A stretch of 64,000 nucleotides of DNA from SCN-69-37 sp044507065 (lineage in GTDB: Bacteria > Acidobacteriota > Vicinamibacteria > Vicinamibacterales > SCN-69-37). The position numbers and the translations under genes are program-made. The notes under the pieces are model-generated. The model worked only from the letters and a program-made list of their open reading frames with translations. It did no database searches and had not been told where the DNA came from. Of this stretch, positions 1-8,633 are shown in pieces. The DNA lies in assembly GCA_044507065.1 (NCBI GenBank), contig JBIQJY010000002.1, positions 61,439-125,438 on the forward strand, in the 5' to 3' direction. Position 1 is the first letter of the stretch. Each line of letters starts with the position of its first letter.

Positions 1-1
1 C

Positions 2-415
2 ATCGCCGCGGGCCACGCGGTCGACGTGCCCGACGCGTTCGCACGGTATCTGTCGATAGGCCGCCCCGGCTACGCGCCGCGGGCGGGGGCGCCGCCCGCT
101 GACGTCATCGCGCGGATCCGTGCGGCCGGCGGCATCGCCTCGATCGCGCATCCGGGCAAGACGCGCCGCGACGAGCTCATCCCGTCGCTCGTCGACGCCG
201 GTCTCGGCGCCATCGAGGCGTACCACACCGACCACACCGTGGCCGACGTTGTCCGCTACCAGACGATGGCCGATCGGCTCGGTGTCGTTGTCAGCGGCGG
301 GTCGGACTATCACGGGCCCGGCAGCGGCCGCACGCAGGGACTGGGGCTCGTCGGGCTGCCCCCGGCGGCCTTCGAGCGCCTCGTCGAGCGCGCGGACCAC
401 CTGCGACGGCAATGA
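2..415 (+). CDS. PHP-domain metal-dependent phosphoesterase, 3' part only
   Basis: This reading frame is open from the first bases of the window, so the N-terminus lies outside. The visible 137 residues match the C-terminal half of TrpH/YciV-type PHP phosphoesterases, which hydrolyse phosphoesters such as nucleoside 3',5'-bisphosphates with a metal cluster. The metal-binding motifs IASIAHPGKT and SGGSDYHGP are both present; the second carries the conserved Asp and His near the C-terminus. The stop overlaps the next start as ATGA (412-415), so the two genes are translationally coupled. The substrate cannot be told from this fragment. Family assignment is firm; completeness is unknown. Confidence 0.85.
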   Translation: MAAGHAVDVPDAFARYLSIGRPGYAPRAGAPPADVIARIRAAGGIASIAHPGKTRRDELIPSLVDAGLGAIEAYHTDHTVADVVRYQTMADRLGVVVSGGSDYHGPGSGRTQGLGLVGLPPAAFERLVERADHLRRQ

Positions 416-1134
416 CGACGGCAGGGGTGCCGCTCATCGAGATGCGCGGCGTGACGAAGGATCACGGCGGCAGCCAGCCCCTCCGCGTCCTGGCGCTGGC
501 CGTCAGTGACGATCACCGCCTGGTGCTGTCGGGTCTCGATCCGGCGGCGGCCGAGACGTTCTTTCACCTCGTCAGCGGCGCCGCGGTGCCCGACGAGGGG
601 CACGTGAGCGTGGACGGCGTCGATACGCGCACGATTCGCACCGATACCGAATGGCTGGTGTCGCTCGATCGATTCGGGTTCATGACGCATCGCGCCGCGT
701 TGCTCGAGTCGCTCGACGTGGCGGCCAACCTGGCCCTGCCGATGACCCTCGAAGTCGAGCCGATGCCGCCATCGGTCCTGCGGCAGGTGCAGGGGCTCGC
801 CGATGACGTCGGCCTGACGCGGGCGCAGCTGGCGCAGGCCGTTGGCGCGCTCGACGCGCTGGCGCGCGCCCGGCTCCACCTGGCGCGGGCGCTGGCCGTA
901 CGTCCGCGGTTGCTGCTGCTCGAGCATCCGACCGAGGGGCTGCGCAGCGATGCCGAGCGCCAGGCGTTCGGGCACGCGTTGCGGCACGTGGGCGAGCACC
1001 ATCGAGTGGGCTGGATCGCGCTCAGCGACGATTTGGTGTTCGCACGGGCGTCAGGCGCCACCCATCGGCGGTTGCTGTCATCGAGTGGCCGGATCGTGCG
1101 TGCGCGTGCGTTCTGGCCGTGGAACTGGAAGTAG
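412..1134 (+). CDS. ABC-transporter ATPase-like protein with lost catalytic motifs
   Basis: The 240-residue protein has the layout of an ABC ATPase of the MlaF type: the stretch FGFMTHRAALLESLDVAANL fits the Q-loop region and LARALAVRPRLLLLEHPTEG fits signature-to-Walker B. Nearly every catalytic motif is missing. The Walker A position reads GLDPAAAET (residues 41-49) without the GKS/T. The LSGGQ signature is VGALDA. Walker B ends in EHPTEGL, so the catalytic Glu is His172. The H-loop reads ALSDD. It cannot be expected to hydrolyse ATP in the normal way. Translation is coupled to the PHP gene. It may be a pseudo-ATPase regulator or a decaying gene; the intact, in-frame coding region argues for the former. 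Confidence 0.7.
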   Translation: MTTAGVPLIEMRGVTKDHGGSQPLRVLALAVSDDHRLVLSGLDPAAAETFFHLVSGAAVPDEGHVSVDGVDTRTIRTDTEWLVSLDRFGFMTHRAALLESLDVAANLALPMTLEVEPMPPSVLRQVQGLADDVGLTRAQLAQAVGALDALARARLHLARALAVRPRLLLLEHPTEGLRSDAERQAFGHALRHVGEHHRVGWIALSDDLVFARASGATHRRLLSSSGRIVRARAFWPWNWK

Positions 1135-1153
1135 ATCGATTCGTGGAGATGTA

Positions 1154-1864
1154 ATGTCGCTCGCGCAGACGGTTCTTGTACTTTTCGATATCGACGGCAC
1201 GCTCGTCGACACCACGGGCGCCGGCGTTCGCGGCATGAACACGGCATTCGAGCGGCTGCACGGCCGTCCGGCGGCGCTCTCGGGCGTTGCGGTGGCGGGG
1301 CGAACGGATCTGGCCATCCTGACCGAAATCTATGGCGCCAGCGGCATCGGCTTCGAGGAGGCCCATGTGCCGACGCTGCGTGACGCCTATCTCGACGAAC
1401 TGCGCCGCGAGATGTCGCAGGACGCCGGCGCGGGGTTCGGCGTGCTGCCCGGCGTGCACGCCGCGCTCGATGCGCTCGATGCCGACCCGTCGTTCACGCT
1501 CGGCCTGCTCACCGGCAACTTTGCGGGTGGTGCGGAGATCAAGCTTGGACATTTCGATTTGTGGCGACGGTTCCGGCTCGGCGCGTTCGGCGACGCGCAT
1601 ACGAACCGGCGTGACCTGGTGCCGGTCGCGCTGGAACGGGCGCGCGAGCACGGTCTCGAGCCATCGCACGTGATTGTGGTGGGGGACACGCCGCTCGACG
1701 TGGACTGCGCGCATGCCAATGGCGCCATGGCCGTGGCGGTGGCAACCGGCCACTACGATGCGGACCAGCTGGCGGCAACCGGTGCGGAACTCGTCGTCGA
1801 GACGCTGGACGCACTGGAACCGATTACGGCGTGTCTGAGTGCGTTGTGTGCGGCGGCTCGGTGA
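1154..1864 (+). CDS. HAD-superfamily phosphatase (phosphoglycolate phosphatase-like)
   Basis: This 236-residue protein carries HAD motif I (FDIDGTLVDT, with nucleophile and acid Asp) close to its N-terminus, motif II (LLTGN) and motif IV (VVGDTPLDVDCA). A helical cap lies between motifs I and II as in subclass I enzymes such as Gph. The chosen ATG at 1154 is preceded by GGAG and places motif I at residue 11, where the family has it; the upstream extension of the same frame is a shadow of the ABC-like gene. It lies 19 bp after that gene on the same strand and may be co-transcribed. The substrate is unknown. Confidence 0.85.
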   Translation: MSLAQTVLVLFDIDGTLVDTTGAGVRGMNTAFERLHGRPAALSGVAVAGRTDLAILTEIYGASGIGFEEAHVPTLRDAYLDELRREMSQDAGAGFGVLPGVHAALDALDADPSFTLGLLTGNFAGGAEIKLGHFDLWRRFRLGAFGDAHTNRRDLVPVALERAREHGLEPSHVIVVGDTPLDVDCAHANGAMAVAVATGHYDADQLAATGAELVVETLDALEPITACLSALCAAAR

Positions 1865-2005
1865 CCTGTGTGGTCAGGCGGCTGAGCGCCCGCGGAGGGA
1901 CGCAGGCGGTCAATCGTACGGTCGGGCTTCGAATCGCCGATGAGAGGCGAAGGCGTCGGCCTGTGCCGGGGCGGCATGGGCGGCGCGGCACAGGCGACGG
2001 GTTCG

Positions 2006-2212
2006 CTAGCTGTCGAGAAGGCGGACGTCGGCGGCTCGCGGTCCTTTCGGAGAGTCCTCGTTGGTGAACTCGACGCGCTGGCCTTCCCGCAGCAACTCGA
2101 ATACCGCACCACGTACGGACGAACGATGAAAGAAATGCTCCACGCCACTTTCGTCGCGAATGAAGCCGAACCCTTTGTCGATCAATAGTCGTGCAATCGT
2201 GCCACTGGGCAT
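2006..2212 (-). CDS. Cold-shock domain protein
   Basis: A 68-residue CspA-size protein that should bind single-stranded RNA or DNA. RNP1 is clear (KGFGFI near residue 13) and the RNP2 region reads VEHFFHRSSV. The terminal segment SPKGPRAADVRLL is the usual beta-strand 5 of cold-shock proteins. The start at 2212 is preceded by AAGGAAC at good spacing, so the longer open frame upstream is not used. It stands alone, facing the HAD gene. The family is certain; whether it is cold-induced cannot be read from the sequence. Confidence 0.93.
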   Translation of the reverse strand: MPSGTIARLLIDKGFGFIRDESGVEHFFHRSSVRGAVFELLREGQRVEFTNEDSPKGPRAADVRLLDS

Positions 2213-2347
2213 GATTGTTCCTTTGACGAGAGGCCGGTGCCTCGAGTTGATGGTGTGAACAGGCGCCAGTCTAGGCACGGACCTCCGGCCAAGTCAAGCC
2301 GGCGTGCGCGCTGTGGCCGCCGGCCGCGGCGCCCGATTCGGGGCGCT

Positions 2348-2376
2348 TTGACGCCGGCCGGCTCCCGCCGTATACT
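2348..2376 (+). promoter_or_regulatory. Sigma-70-type promoter of tRNA-Ala
   Basis: TTGACG (2348-2353) and TATACT (2371-2376) are separated by exactly 17 bases, and the predicted transcription start (about 2383) lies roughly 18 bases before the tRNA. This is one of the few near-consensus promoters in the window. Confidence 0.65.
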
Positions 2377-2400
2377 TGAGCGTTCCAGCGTTCGACGCAT

Positions 2401-2476
2401 GGGCCTGTAGCGCAGTTGGGAGCGCGCATGAATGGCATTCATGAGGTCACCGGTTCGATCCCGGTCAGGTCCACCA
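2401..2476 (+). tRNA. tRNA-Ala (GGC anticodon)
   Basis: A complete 76-base cloverleaf. The acceptor arm 2401-2407 pairs with 2466-2472 and includes G3-U70, the alanine identity pair. The anticodon GGC is at 2434-2436, the T-loop reads TTCGATC, the discriminator is A (2473), and CCA is encoded (2474-2476). It should read GCC and GCU codons. Confidence 0.97.
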
Positions 2477-2533
2477 ACCTTGTCCTTCTCCATCAACCTT
2501 CGCTCTGATTCGGCCGGACAGGGTTGAACGAGT

Positions 2534-2550
2534 CGAGCGAGCTCCGCTCG
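2534..2550 (+). terminator. Short hairpin downstream of tRNA-Ala
   Basis: CGAGCG (2534-2539) and CGCTCG (2545-2550) form a perfect six-pair stem with a five-base loop, followed by a pyrimidine-rich but not T-rich stretch. It could help end or process the tRNA transcript. The lack of a T-run makes it a weak terminator candidate. Apart from this hairpin I see nothing in 2477-2787. Confidence 0.3.
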
Positions 2551-2787
2551 TGCTCTTCCCCCTCCAACCAATGTGCACCTCGTAGCGGCGGCGTCCTTGT
2601 CGCGGCGTGGATCTGCGTGGCTCGGGACCGATCCGATGCGATGCCTTGACATCCGACAACAGCGCGCGTACGTGCTTGCTGTCGACAATCTAGGCACTGG
2701 GCCTCGAGGCGCCAGGCAAGCTCGGGCGCGGCGGCTGCCGTCGGTTCGGCGCTGCCGTTGCTCACGTGCTCGAAGCGGAACAAGGTC

Positions 2788-3062
2788 ATGCGCTGGCTGA
2801 CACGATTGGGACGCACGATCACCGGGCGCACGGACCACTGCGCCGTGCGCGATGAGCTGCGACAGCACGTCGAGTTCGAGACCCAGGACGTCATCGCCCA
2901 GGGCATCTGGTGTCCGGTCTCCTGTACGGCATCAATCCCGTCGATCCATGGACCCTCGGTGGCGTGGCCCTGCTGCTCTCACTTGTGGCGGGCGCCGCGG
3001 CCGGCGTGCCGGCGTGGCGCGCCAGCCGCCTCGATCCGCTTGTGGCCCTTCGCCAGGTGTAG
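2788..3062 (+). pseudogene. Internally deleted ADOP/MacB-like permease remnant
   Basis: The frame from ATG 2788 begins like the N-terminus of acidobacterial duplicated orphan permeases (MRWLTRLG, then RDELRQHVEFETQDVIAQGI). At about 2905-2912 it jumps, in another frame, to their extreme C-terminus: from 2919 the reading LLYGINPVDPWTLGGVALLL continues through PAWRASRLDPLVALRQV to TAG at 3060. The family is normally about 800 residues, so more than 2 kb between the two ends has been lost and the frames no longer match. The protein cannot be functional. A hypothetical gene runs antisense over its 3' end. Confidence 0.75.
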
Positions 3063-3515
3063 GGAGGACTCGGGGGCCTTCGTCGACTCCGGCAGCTTCG
3101 AACGCTTCGTCTCGTGAGCGCGTTCGGCGCGACGCACCCACCGGGACACCTCTCGTTCGACGATCGCCTGAAGTCGAGCCTGCTGCGGCTTCGGCAGCCA
3201 GGGCAGAAACCTTGGCATGCCCAGGTCCTCGTTCTGGCCCAACCACTCCAGCTCGACGTTCGTGGACTCGAGCACGTCACCGGCGCACTCCATAGCCAGG
3301 TGAAGCGCTTGAAGCCCGTCGATGCCGAACACGTATCCGGGTTTACGCCAGGGTGTGGCCAGGCCCGTAATCTGCAGGGCGCAGCCCCAGTCCGAGCCCG
3401 GCACAGCCTGGGGCACGCCAAGCGTGACAACGACAGGCTTTCCGCTGGGTGCCTTGAACACCCGCCGAGCGGCAATGCGTCGGATCGTGCGCGGCGCGGC
3501 GAAGGATCTGGTCAT
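2979..3515 (-). CDS. Hypothetical protein, DUF6968-like
   Basis: A 178-residue soluble protein without signal peptide. The core (VVVTLGVPQAVPGSDWGCAL near residue 28, YVFGIDGLQALHLAME near residue 61, WLGQNEDLGMPRFLPW near residue 91) resembles small uncharacterised DUF6968-type proteins of unknown function; that family name is from memory and not certain. The last 27 or so residues, after about residue 151, are basic and low in complexity and are encoded antisense to the ADOP remnant, so the original stop may have been lost and the frame extended into the decayed permease. The start at 3515 is the first good Met of the frame. Confidence 0.55.
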   Translation of the reverse strand: MTRSFAAPRTIRRIAARRVFKAPSGKPVVVTLGVPQAVPGSDWGCALQITGLATPWRKPGYVFGIDGLQALHLAMECAGDVLESTNVELEWLGQNEDLGMPRFLPWLPKPQQARLQAIVEREVSRWVRRAERAHETKRSKLPESTKAPESSLHLAKGHKRIEAAGAPRRHAGRGARHK

Positions 3516-3528
3516 ACGTTTGGGCCTC

Positions 3529-5592
3529 TCATGCCAGCGCCTCCGCGTCCTTCGCCAGGAGGCTCGCCATCATTTCGATGCTGTCAACGACGAGCGCGGC
3601 CTCGTCGCTGACGGCATCCGGCGAAACCGTGGCGAGCGACGCCTGCGTGTCGCGCACCGGCGGGAGGGCTGGTGCTCCGGACCGGTTTCGTACGGCCATC
3701 GCAATCGACAACAGGCTCGAACCGACCTGCGAGGCAAGCTCGCGCGCCGGTGAGGGCAGATCGGGCGACCCGCGCTCGAGGCCCGCATGCACCGAGAGCG
3801 CCGCCAGCGCCGTCCGGCGCGCGGCGCCCACGAGCCCGACCGCCGTGCGCGGCCTCATCGTGTAACGAGACCGCGGCTCGATCATCATGCGCTCGACGAC
3901 GGCTTCCGCGTTGGACCGCGTCAGCCGCGCCGCGGACCGGGCCTGACCGAGCGCGGCCAGATCCGGAGGCGCCGGGTCCGCACACGCCACGAGCAGATCT
4001 TCCACATAGCGCCCCTGTGCCTCGAGCATCGCGGCTATCGCGGGACGCGCTTCGGTTGCCGTCCACGTCGGCCACGCCAGGTAGGCCAACAAGGCCAGCA
4101 CGCCTGCAGCCGCCGTGTAGACGATTCTGTCGCTGGCCGCGGTGGCTTCCGGAATGCCCGCCAGGGTCATGAGGAAGATAACGTAGCCGGTGATCGAAAT
4201 GCTCACCGCGGCGTAGTTGGCGCCCGCGAATGCGTAGGCGCCCCACACGAACGCGAGCACGAGGGCGACCAGTGCGACCGGCCCCGGCGCGAACAGGTAG
4301 GCAATGGCCGTCGCGCCCGCCGCCCCGAGCACGGTGCCCGATACCCGTCCGAAGCTGAATGCGAACGTGTCGTGGAAGTCGGGCCTGAGGACCAGCGCAA
4401 TCGTCAGCGGCAACCAGTATCCCCGCGGGAACTCGAGCCATCTGGCTCCGGCCGTGGCCAGCGTGAGCACCGCCGCCAGGCGCAGCGCGTGCCGGTAGGC
4501 GGTCGATGCTGTCGTGAGGTTGGCGCGCAACGTGATGAGCCCCTCGCGCACGGCCGGCCGTGAGCGGCGCTGTGTGATGTGGTGGTCCCCGCGTGGCGCC
4601 AGGTGTCCGGGGACGGCGGCGGGAACACCGGCCGTCCGCCACGCCGCGCGGATCTGATCGATGAGCGGCTCGACGATGGCGCTTGGCGGCAGGCGCTTGA
4701 CGCAGTTGGCGAGGATCCGCGAAAAGTCCGGTGGTTCGCTCGGCGCGCGCCCGGCGGTAATGGCCTCGGCGATTTCCTCGAGCGCCCGCGTCACCAGGTG
4801 GGCCAGCACGACGGCGCAGCGGTACTCGGAGGGCTCGAGGTGCCGCGAGCGGACCGCGAAAGACGCCAGGCTCGCGCGAATGCGTTCGGCCTCGTCGAAC
4901 AGCGCCTGGAAGACGAAGAGTTCCGCGGAGCGCGCGAACGGCTGCGGATCAGCGAACGGCGAGGGCGTCTCGGCAAAGGTGTGCGGCTCGGGCGGCAGGC
5001 CCTCGGCCACCGGGATCTTCGACGCGTACGCCGCCAGGCTCCGGTAGACGGCAGCGATGTTCCGGCGCTCGACCGGGAATCGACGCAACGGCCAGATCAC
5101 GACGACGAGCAGTGTCTGCACGAGGCCGCCAGCCAGCGCGAGCGCGGAACGCGCGGCCGCCCCCTCGAAGTCGGATGGGTACGCGCCGGCAATCAACAGC
5201 GCCACGATCGACTGCAGTCCGACGTACGACGCACCGTTCCCGAGCGCGACGAGAAGCCCGCCTGTGAGGGCCCAGAGGCCCGCAACGAGGACCGTTGCCG
5301 CGGTCGAATGGCCCGCGAGCGATCCGACGAACACCGAAAACGCCATCGCGGCGGCGGCCAGCAGCATGAACACGGCCCGACCGCGGTAGGCACCCTGAAA
5401 CGACCCGAAGCCGACGCCGACGGCGCCAGCCGCACCGAACACGCCGACGAGAGGCTCATCGAGCGCGAGCCCCGTCAGAAGCGGAACCGCAACGCCCACC
5501 GCGCATCGTGCCGCCACGAGCGGCTCGACGCGCGAGCGGTCCACCGCCAGAATCGACTGAATTGCCCGACGTGCCGCACCAGGCATACGCAC
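3529..5592 (-). CDS. FUSC-family inner-membrane protein (aromatic acid exporter-like)
   Basis: A 687-residue protein with the FUSC/YccS-type layout. An N-terminal block of about six hydrophobic helices (residues 25-160) is followed by a soluble helical region with many Glu and Arg, a second membrane block (about 370-505, including LEFPRGYWLPLTIALVLRPD, a conserved FUSC element) and a cytoplasmic C-terminal helical domain. Relatives are implicated in efflux of aromatic carboxylic acids; the substrate here is unknown. GTG 5592 or ATG 5586 could start it; neither has a clear ribosome-binding site. It ends 13 bp after the start of the hypothetical gene, so the two may share a transcript. Confidence 0.8.
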   Translation of the reverse strand: MRMPGAARRAIQSILAVDRSRVEPLVAARCAVGVAVPLLTGLALDEPLVGVFGAAGAVGVGFGSFQGAYRGRAVFMLLAAAAMAFSVFVGSLAGHSTAATVLVAGLWALTGGLLVALGNGASYVGLQSIVALLIAGAYPSDFEGAAARSALALAGGLVQTLLVVVIWPLRRFPVERRNIAAVYRSLAAYASKIPVAEGLPPEPHTFAETPSPFADPQPFARSAELFVFQALFDEAERIRASLASFAVRSRHLEPSEYRCAVVLAHLVTRALEEIAEAITAGRAPSEPPDFSRILANCVKRLPPSAIVEPLIDQIRAAWRTAGVPAAVPGHLAPRGDHHITQRRSRPAVREGLITLRANLTTASTAYRHALRLAAVLTLATAGARWLEFPRGYWLPLTIALVLRPDFHDTFAFSFGRVSGTVLGAAGATAIAYLFAPGPVALVALVLAFVWGAYAFAGANYAAVSISITGYVIFLMTLAGIPEATAASDRIVYTAAAGVLALLAYLAWPTWTATEARPAIAAMLEAQGRYVEDLLVACADPAPPDLAALGQARSAARLTRSNAEAVVERMMIEPRSRYTMRPRTAVGLVGAARRTALAALSVHAGLERGSPDLPSPARELASQVGSSLLSIAMAVRNRSGAPALPPVRDTQASLATVSPDAVSDEAALVVDSIEMMASLLAKDAEALA

Positions 5593-5737
5593 CGTCTCTG
5601 TCGTCGCTTCGGTCGCTGCTCACCAACGATGTCCGTTGCCGCGTGCAGCGGGAACTCTGCCTGGGGGAGCCGGGGGAACGACGCGCGGCCGGTCGCCGCC
5701 CGGGCAGGCGACGCGGCCACGCGCCGGCACATGAGTG

Positions 5738-6724
5738 TCAGTTCACGACAAGTACGACTTTGCCAATGTGATGGCCGTCCTCGAGCACACGATGTGCTTC
5801 GGCGGCATCCTCGAGCGGGAACGTCGCGTGGATGACCGGGCGCACGGTGCGGTCGGCAAGCAGCGGCCACACGCGCTTCTCGAGCTGCTGCGCGATGAGA
5901 CCCTTCTCGGCCGACGGCTGCGGACGCAGCGTCGACCCGGTGAGCGTCAGGCGCCGCCGCATGATCGTGTTGAGGTCAATCTCGACTGACGAACCGTGCA
6001 GGAGCGCGATCTGCACCAACCGGCCGTCGGGCGCGAGCAGCTCGACGTTGCGGGGCGTATAGTCGCCGCCCACCATGTCGAGGATGACGTCCATGCCGTG
6101 GCCCCCGGAGTACTCGCGCGCGACGACAACGAAGTCTTCGGTGTTGTAGTTGATCGCGCGCTCCGCGCCGAGCTCGTCGCAGGCCGCGCACTTCGCGTCG
6201 GTGCCTGCGGTGGCCAGCACATGGGCGCCGAACGCACGGCCGAGCTGGATGGCCGTCGTGCCGACGCCGCTCGATCCACCGTGGACGAGAAAGAACTCGT
6301 CGGCCGCGAGCCGCCCGCGATCGAACACGTTGGTCCACACCGTGAAGTAGGTCTCGGGCAGCGCCGCGGCCTCGACGAGGCTCAGGCCGTCGGGCACGGG
6401 CAGGCACTGGACCGACGGCGCAACGGCCAGCTCGGCGTAGCCGCCGCCGGTGAGCAGGGCCGTCACCCGGTCGCCGACCGACCAGCGCTCGGGTTCCTCG
6501 CTCTCGCCGATGGCCACGACGGTGCCGGCAACCTCGAGCCCGGGCACGTCTGACGCACCGGCAGGCGGCGGGTACCGGCCCTGTCGCTGGAACAGGTCGG
6601 GCCGATTCACGCCCGCCGCCGCGACCTCGATCAGCACCTCGCCGGCGGCAGGGACCGGCGGCTCACGTTCAGCCAGCTGAAGGACATCAGGCTCGCCAAA
6701 GCTGGAGATTTCGATGACTCGCAT
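5738..6724 (-). CDS. NAD(P)H:quinone oxidoreductase, PIG3/zeta-crystallin-like MDR
   Basis: A 328-residue medium-chain dehydrogenase/reductase without the structural or catalytic zinc ligands, which places it among the NADPH quinone reductases (TP53I3/PIG3 branch). Visible motifs are AAAGVNRPDLFQRQGRYPPP near the N-terminus, the catalytic-domain PGLEVAGTVVAIG, the Rossmann segment VHGGSSGVGTTAIQLGRAFG, and LRPQPSAEKGLIAQ in the C-terminal third. It should carry out one- or two-electron reduction of quinones or enones with NADPH. It is monocistronic as far as can be seen. Confidence 0.88.
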   Translation of the reverse strand: MRVIEISSFGEPDVLQLAEREPPVPAAGEVLIEVAAAGVNRPDLFQRQGRYPPPAGASDVPGLEVAGTVVAIGESEEPERWSVGDRVTALLTGGGYAELAVAPSVQCLPVPDGLSLVEAAALPETYFTVWTNVFDRGRLAADEFFLVHGGSSGVGTTAIQLGRAFGAHVLATAGTDAKCAACDELGAERAINYNTEDFVVVAREYSGGHGMDVILDMVGGDYTPRNVELLAPDGRLVQIALLHGSSVEIDLNTIMRRRLTLTGSTLRPQPSAEKGLIAQQLEKRVWPLLADRTVRPVIHATFPLEDAAEAHRVLEDGHHIGKVVLVVN

Positions 6725-6809
6725 GTCCGGAAGTATTACATCGCGGCGCCGATCGAGCCACCCGCGCGGGCCTGCGCGCTGTGTCGGCCATGACAGCCGA
6801 CCTGCGGTG

Positions 6810-7049
6810 TCACCGAGGAGCGGCCGCCGGCCTTCCCACGCGTGACAGCCATCGTGACAGCTGCGCGACGGCCTCGTCTGGCGTGCCGCCGTAGAAGGGC
6901 ATCACCGCGTTGGTCGTGCCGCTCTGCGCGAGCCGCGCACGCCACCGCCCGGCGTCGACGGGCAGCACCTCAATCACGTATGCGCGGCCGTTGATGTCTT
7001 CTGTCACACGGATCGGCTTCGCCGCTGTCGCTGGGGGCATGGTTCGCAT
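6810..7049 (-). CDS. Small hypothetical protein
   Basis: A 79-residue protein of unknown function. The readable core is INGRAYVIEVLPVDAGRWRA followed by MPFYGGTPDEAVAQLSRWL, a compact alpha/beta pattern. Upstream residues of the longer open frame (to 7292) are Cys/Arg-rich and look non-coding, so ATG 7049 (or 7040) is preferred, though neither has a good ribosome-binding site. It is divergent from the secreted protein at 7243 with about 190 bp between. Confidence 0.5.
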   Translation of the reverse strand: MRTMPPATAAKPIRVTEDINGRAYVIEVLPVDAGRWRARLAQSGTTNAVMPFYGGTPDEAVAQLSRWLSRVGRPAAAPR

Positions 7050-7242
7050 GTCGGTAACGATGATGATTCTAGTGAGCCGGCGCGCGCGTGCAAGCGAAAG
7101 CACGTGCGAAGCTGCTGCACGGTGGGGCGGGTCGAGGAGTTTGTTCCGGTTACGTCGGAAAATAGTTCGGCGTCGACAGCAGTTGCACAGGTCATCCGCG
7201 ACCTTTCCACAGGATTTCCACAGTCGCGGCAATTCGGCGACA

Positions 7243-8616
7243 ATGTGCGTCGTGGCTTCGCGCGTCCTCCCCGCCGCATGGCTGCTTGCCACGCTCGCCT
7301 GGCCGACTGCCGCCGTCGCGCAGGCGCCGCTTGCTGCCTCCGCGACGACCTATCGCGTCTTCCTGGCAACGGGTGAGCCGTTGCCGAGCTACGGCGAGCC
7401 AGCGCTGGTCGGCGACCGCGTCATCTTCAACCTCCTGATCGGATCGGCCGACGACGTGCGCGACATGCAGCTCGTCAGCCTGCCGGCCAGCGGCGTCGAC
7501 ACCGACCGCACGGCGCGTTACGTCCACGCGATGCGGGCCGTGCACTACGCGGCCACCAGGGGCGACGCGGACTATGCGGCCCTTACCGCGGAAGTGGCCC
7601 GCGTGCTCGACGAACTGGCCGCGGCCACCGACGCCGGACGTCGGCTCGCGCTGGCGGAGAGCGCGCAACGCAGTCTTCTGGCCTGGTCGGCCGATCACTT
7701 CCAGTACCGCGCGGCCGACATCCACGAACTCGCCGCGCTTTTCGATGACGTCATCACCGAGTTGCGTGCCGCCGCGGGTCGACCCGGCGTTTCGCTCACG
7801 CTCGTTGCCGGTGAGCCGCCGCTCGAGCCGCTACTGCCCGAGCCGACGGCGCGCGAGTCGGTCGCCCTTGCCCTGGCGGCTGCGCGGACGGCCGATGTCG
7901 GCGCCGAGCGCGTGGACATTCTGCGCCGCGCCGCCGACGTCGCCGAGAAGACCGGCAACGCCGCCGCGGCGCGTACGGCCGAGGCCACGCTCGCCGAAGA
8001 GGTCCGGGCGGGCACCGCCTACGCATCGCTCATAGCGGCCCTGCGGACACGCGCCGATGCGGCGCGGCGCCGTGGCGACGTCGCGGCCGTCGAACGGCTT
8101 GCCGACGAGCTCGATCGCCGCGACCGCCAACTCGGCCGCCGCCGGCCCGCCGAGGTCCAGGCGCTCTCTGGCCAGCTTTCGGCTGCGGTCGAGGCGACCC
8201 GCGCGTTTCGCCGCGCGCTCGACGAGCACACCCGGCAGCTCGGCGCGCTGCGGCGGTATGACTCGCAGATCCGGCCGCTGCTGGCGCGTTTCGATCTGCT
8301 CGCCACAACGCTCATCGCCCTCCGCGACATGCGCGGCATCACGCCAAACCAGCTGGCGACCGTCGAGACCACGGTGCAGCAGGTGCTGCGCGACCTGGCC
8401 ACCATCAGGCCGCCGGCCGCTCAGCTCTCCGTCCACGCCACGTTCGAGAGCGTGCTGCGCATGGCGCACGAGGCGTCTCAGCGCCGGCGTCTGGCGACGT
8501 CCAGCCAGGCTGCGGAAATGCGCGAAGCGTCGGCGGCCGCCTCCGGTGCGCTCCTGCTCGGCGGCCAGGTGCGCCGCGATCTCGCTGCGAGTCTTCGTCG
8601 CCCCGCTATTCAGTGA
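7243..8616 (+). CDS. Secreted helical hypothetical protein
   Basis: A 457-residue protein with a clear signal peptide (hydrophobic core AAWLLATLAW, likely cleavage after AVA before QAPL). The mature part is almost entirely Ala/Arg/Glu-rich helix, with heptad-like stretches in the second half (about residues 230-330) suggesting coiled coil. No enzyme motif is seen. ATG 7243 is chosen because it gives the signal peptide; the longer frame upstream to 6910 does not. It ends 17 bp before addB, so it may share that transcript. A periplasmic scaffold role is possible but not demonstrated. Confidence 0.65.
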   Translation: MCVVASRVLPAAWLLATLAWPTAAVAQAPLAASATTYRVFLATGEPLPSYGEPALVGDRVIFNLLIGSADDVRDMQLVSLPASGVDTDRTARYVHAMRAVHYAATRGDADYAALTAEVARVLDELAAATDAGRRLALAESAQRSLLAWSADHFQYRAADIHELAALFDDVITELRAAAGRPGVSLTLVAGEPPLEPLLPEPTARESVALALAAARTADVGAERVDILRRAADVAEKTGNAAAARTAEATLAEEVRAGTAYASLIAALRTRADAARRRGDVAAVERLADELDRRDRQLGRRRPAEVQALSGQLSAAVEATRAFRRALDEHTRQLGALRRYDSQIRPLLARFDLLATTLIALRDMRGITPNQLATVETTVQQVLRDLATIRPPAAQLSVHATFESVLRMAHEASQRRRLATSSQAAEMREASAAASGALLLGGQVRRDLAASLRRPAIQ

Positions 8617-8633
8617 CACACTGAACGACGCTG

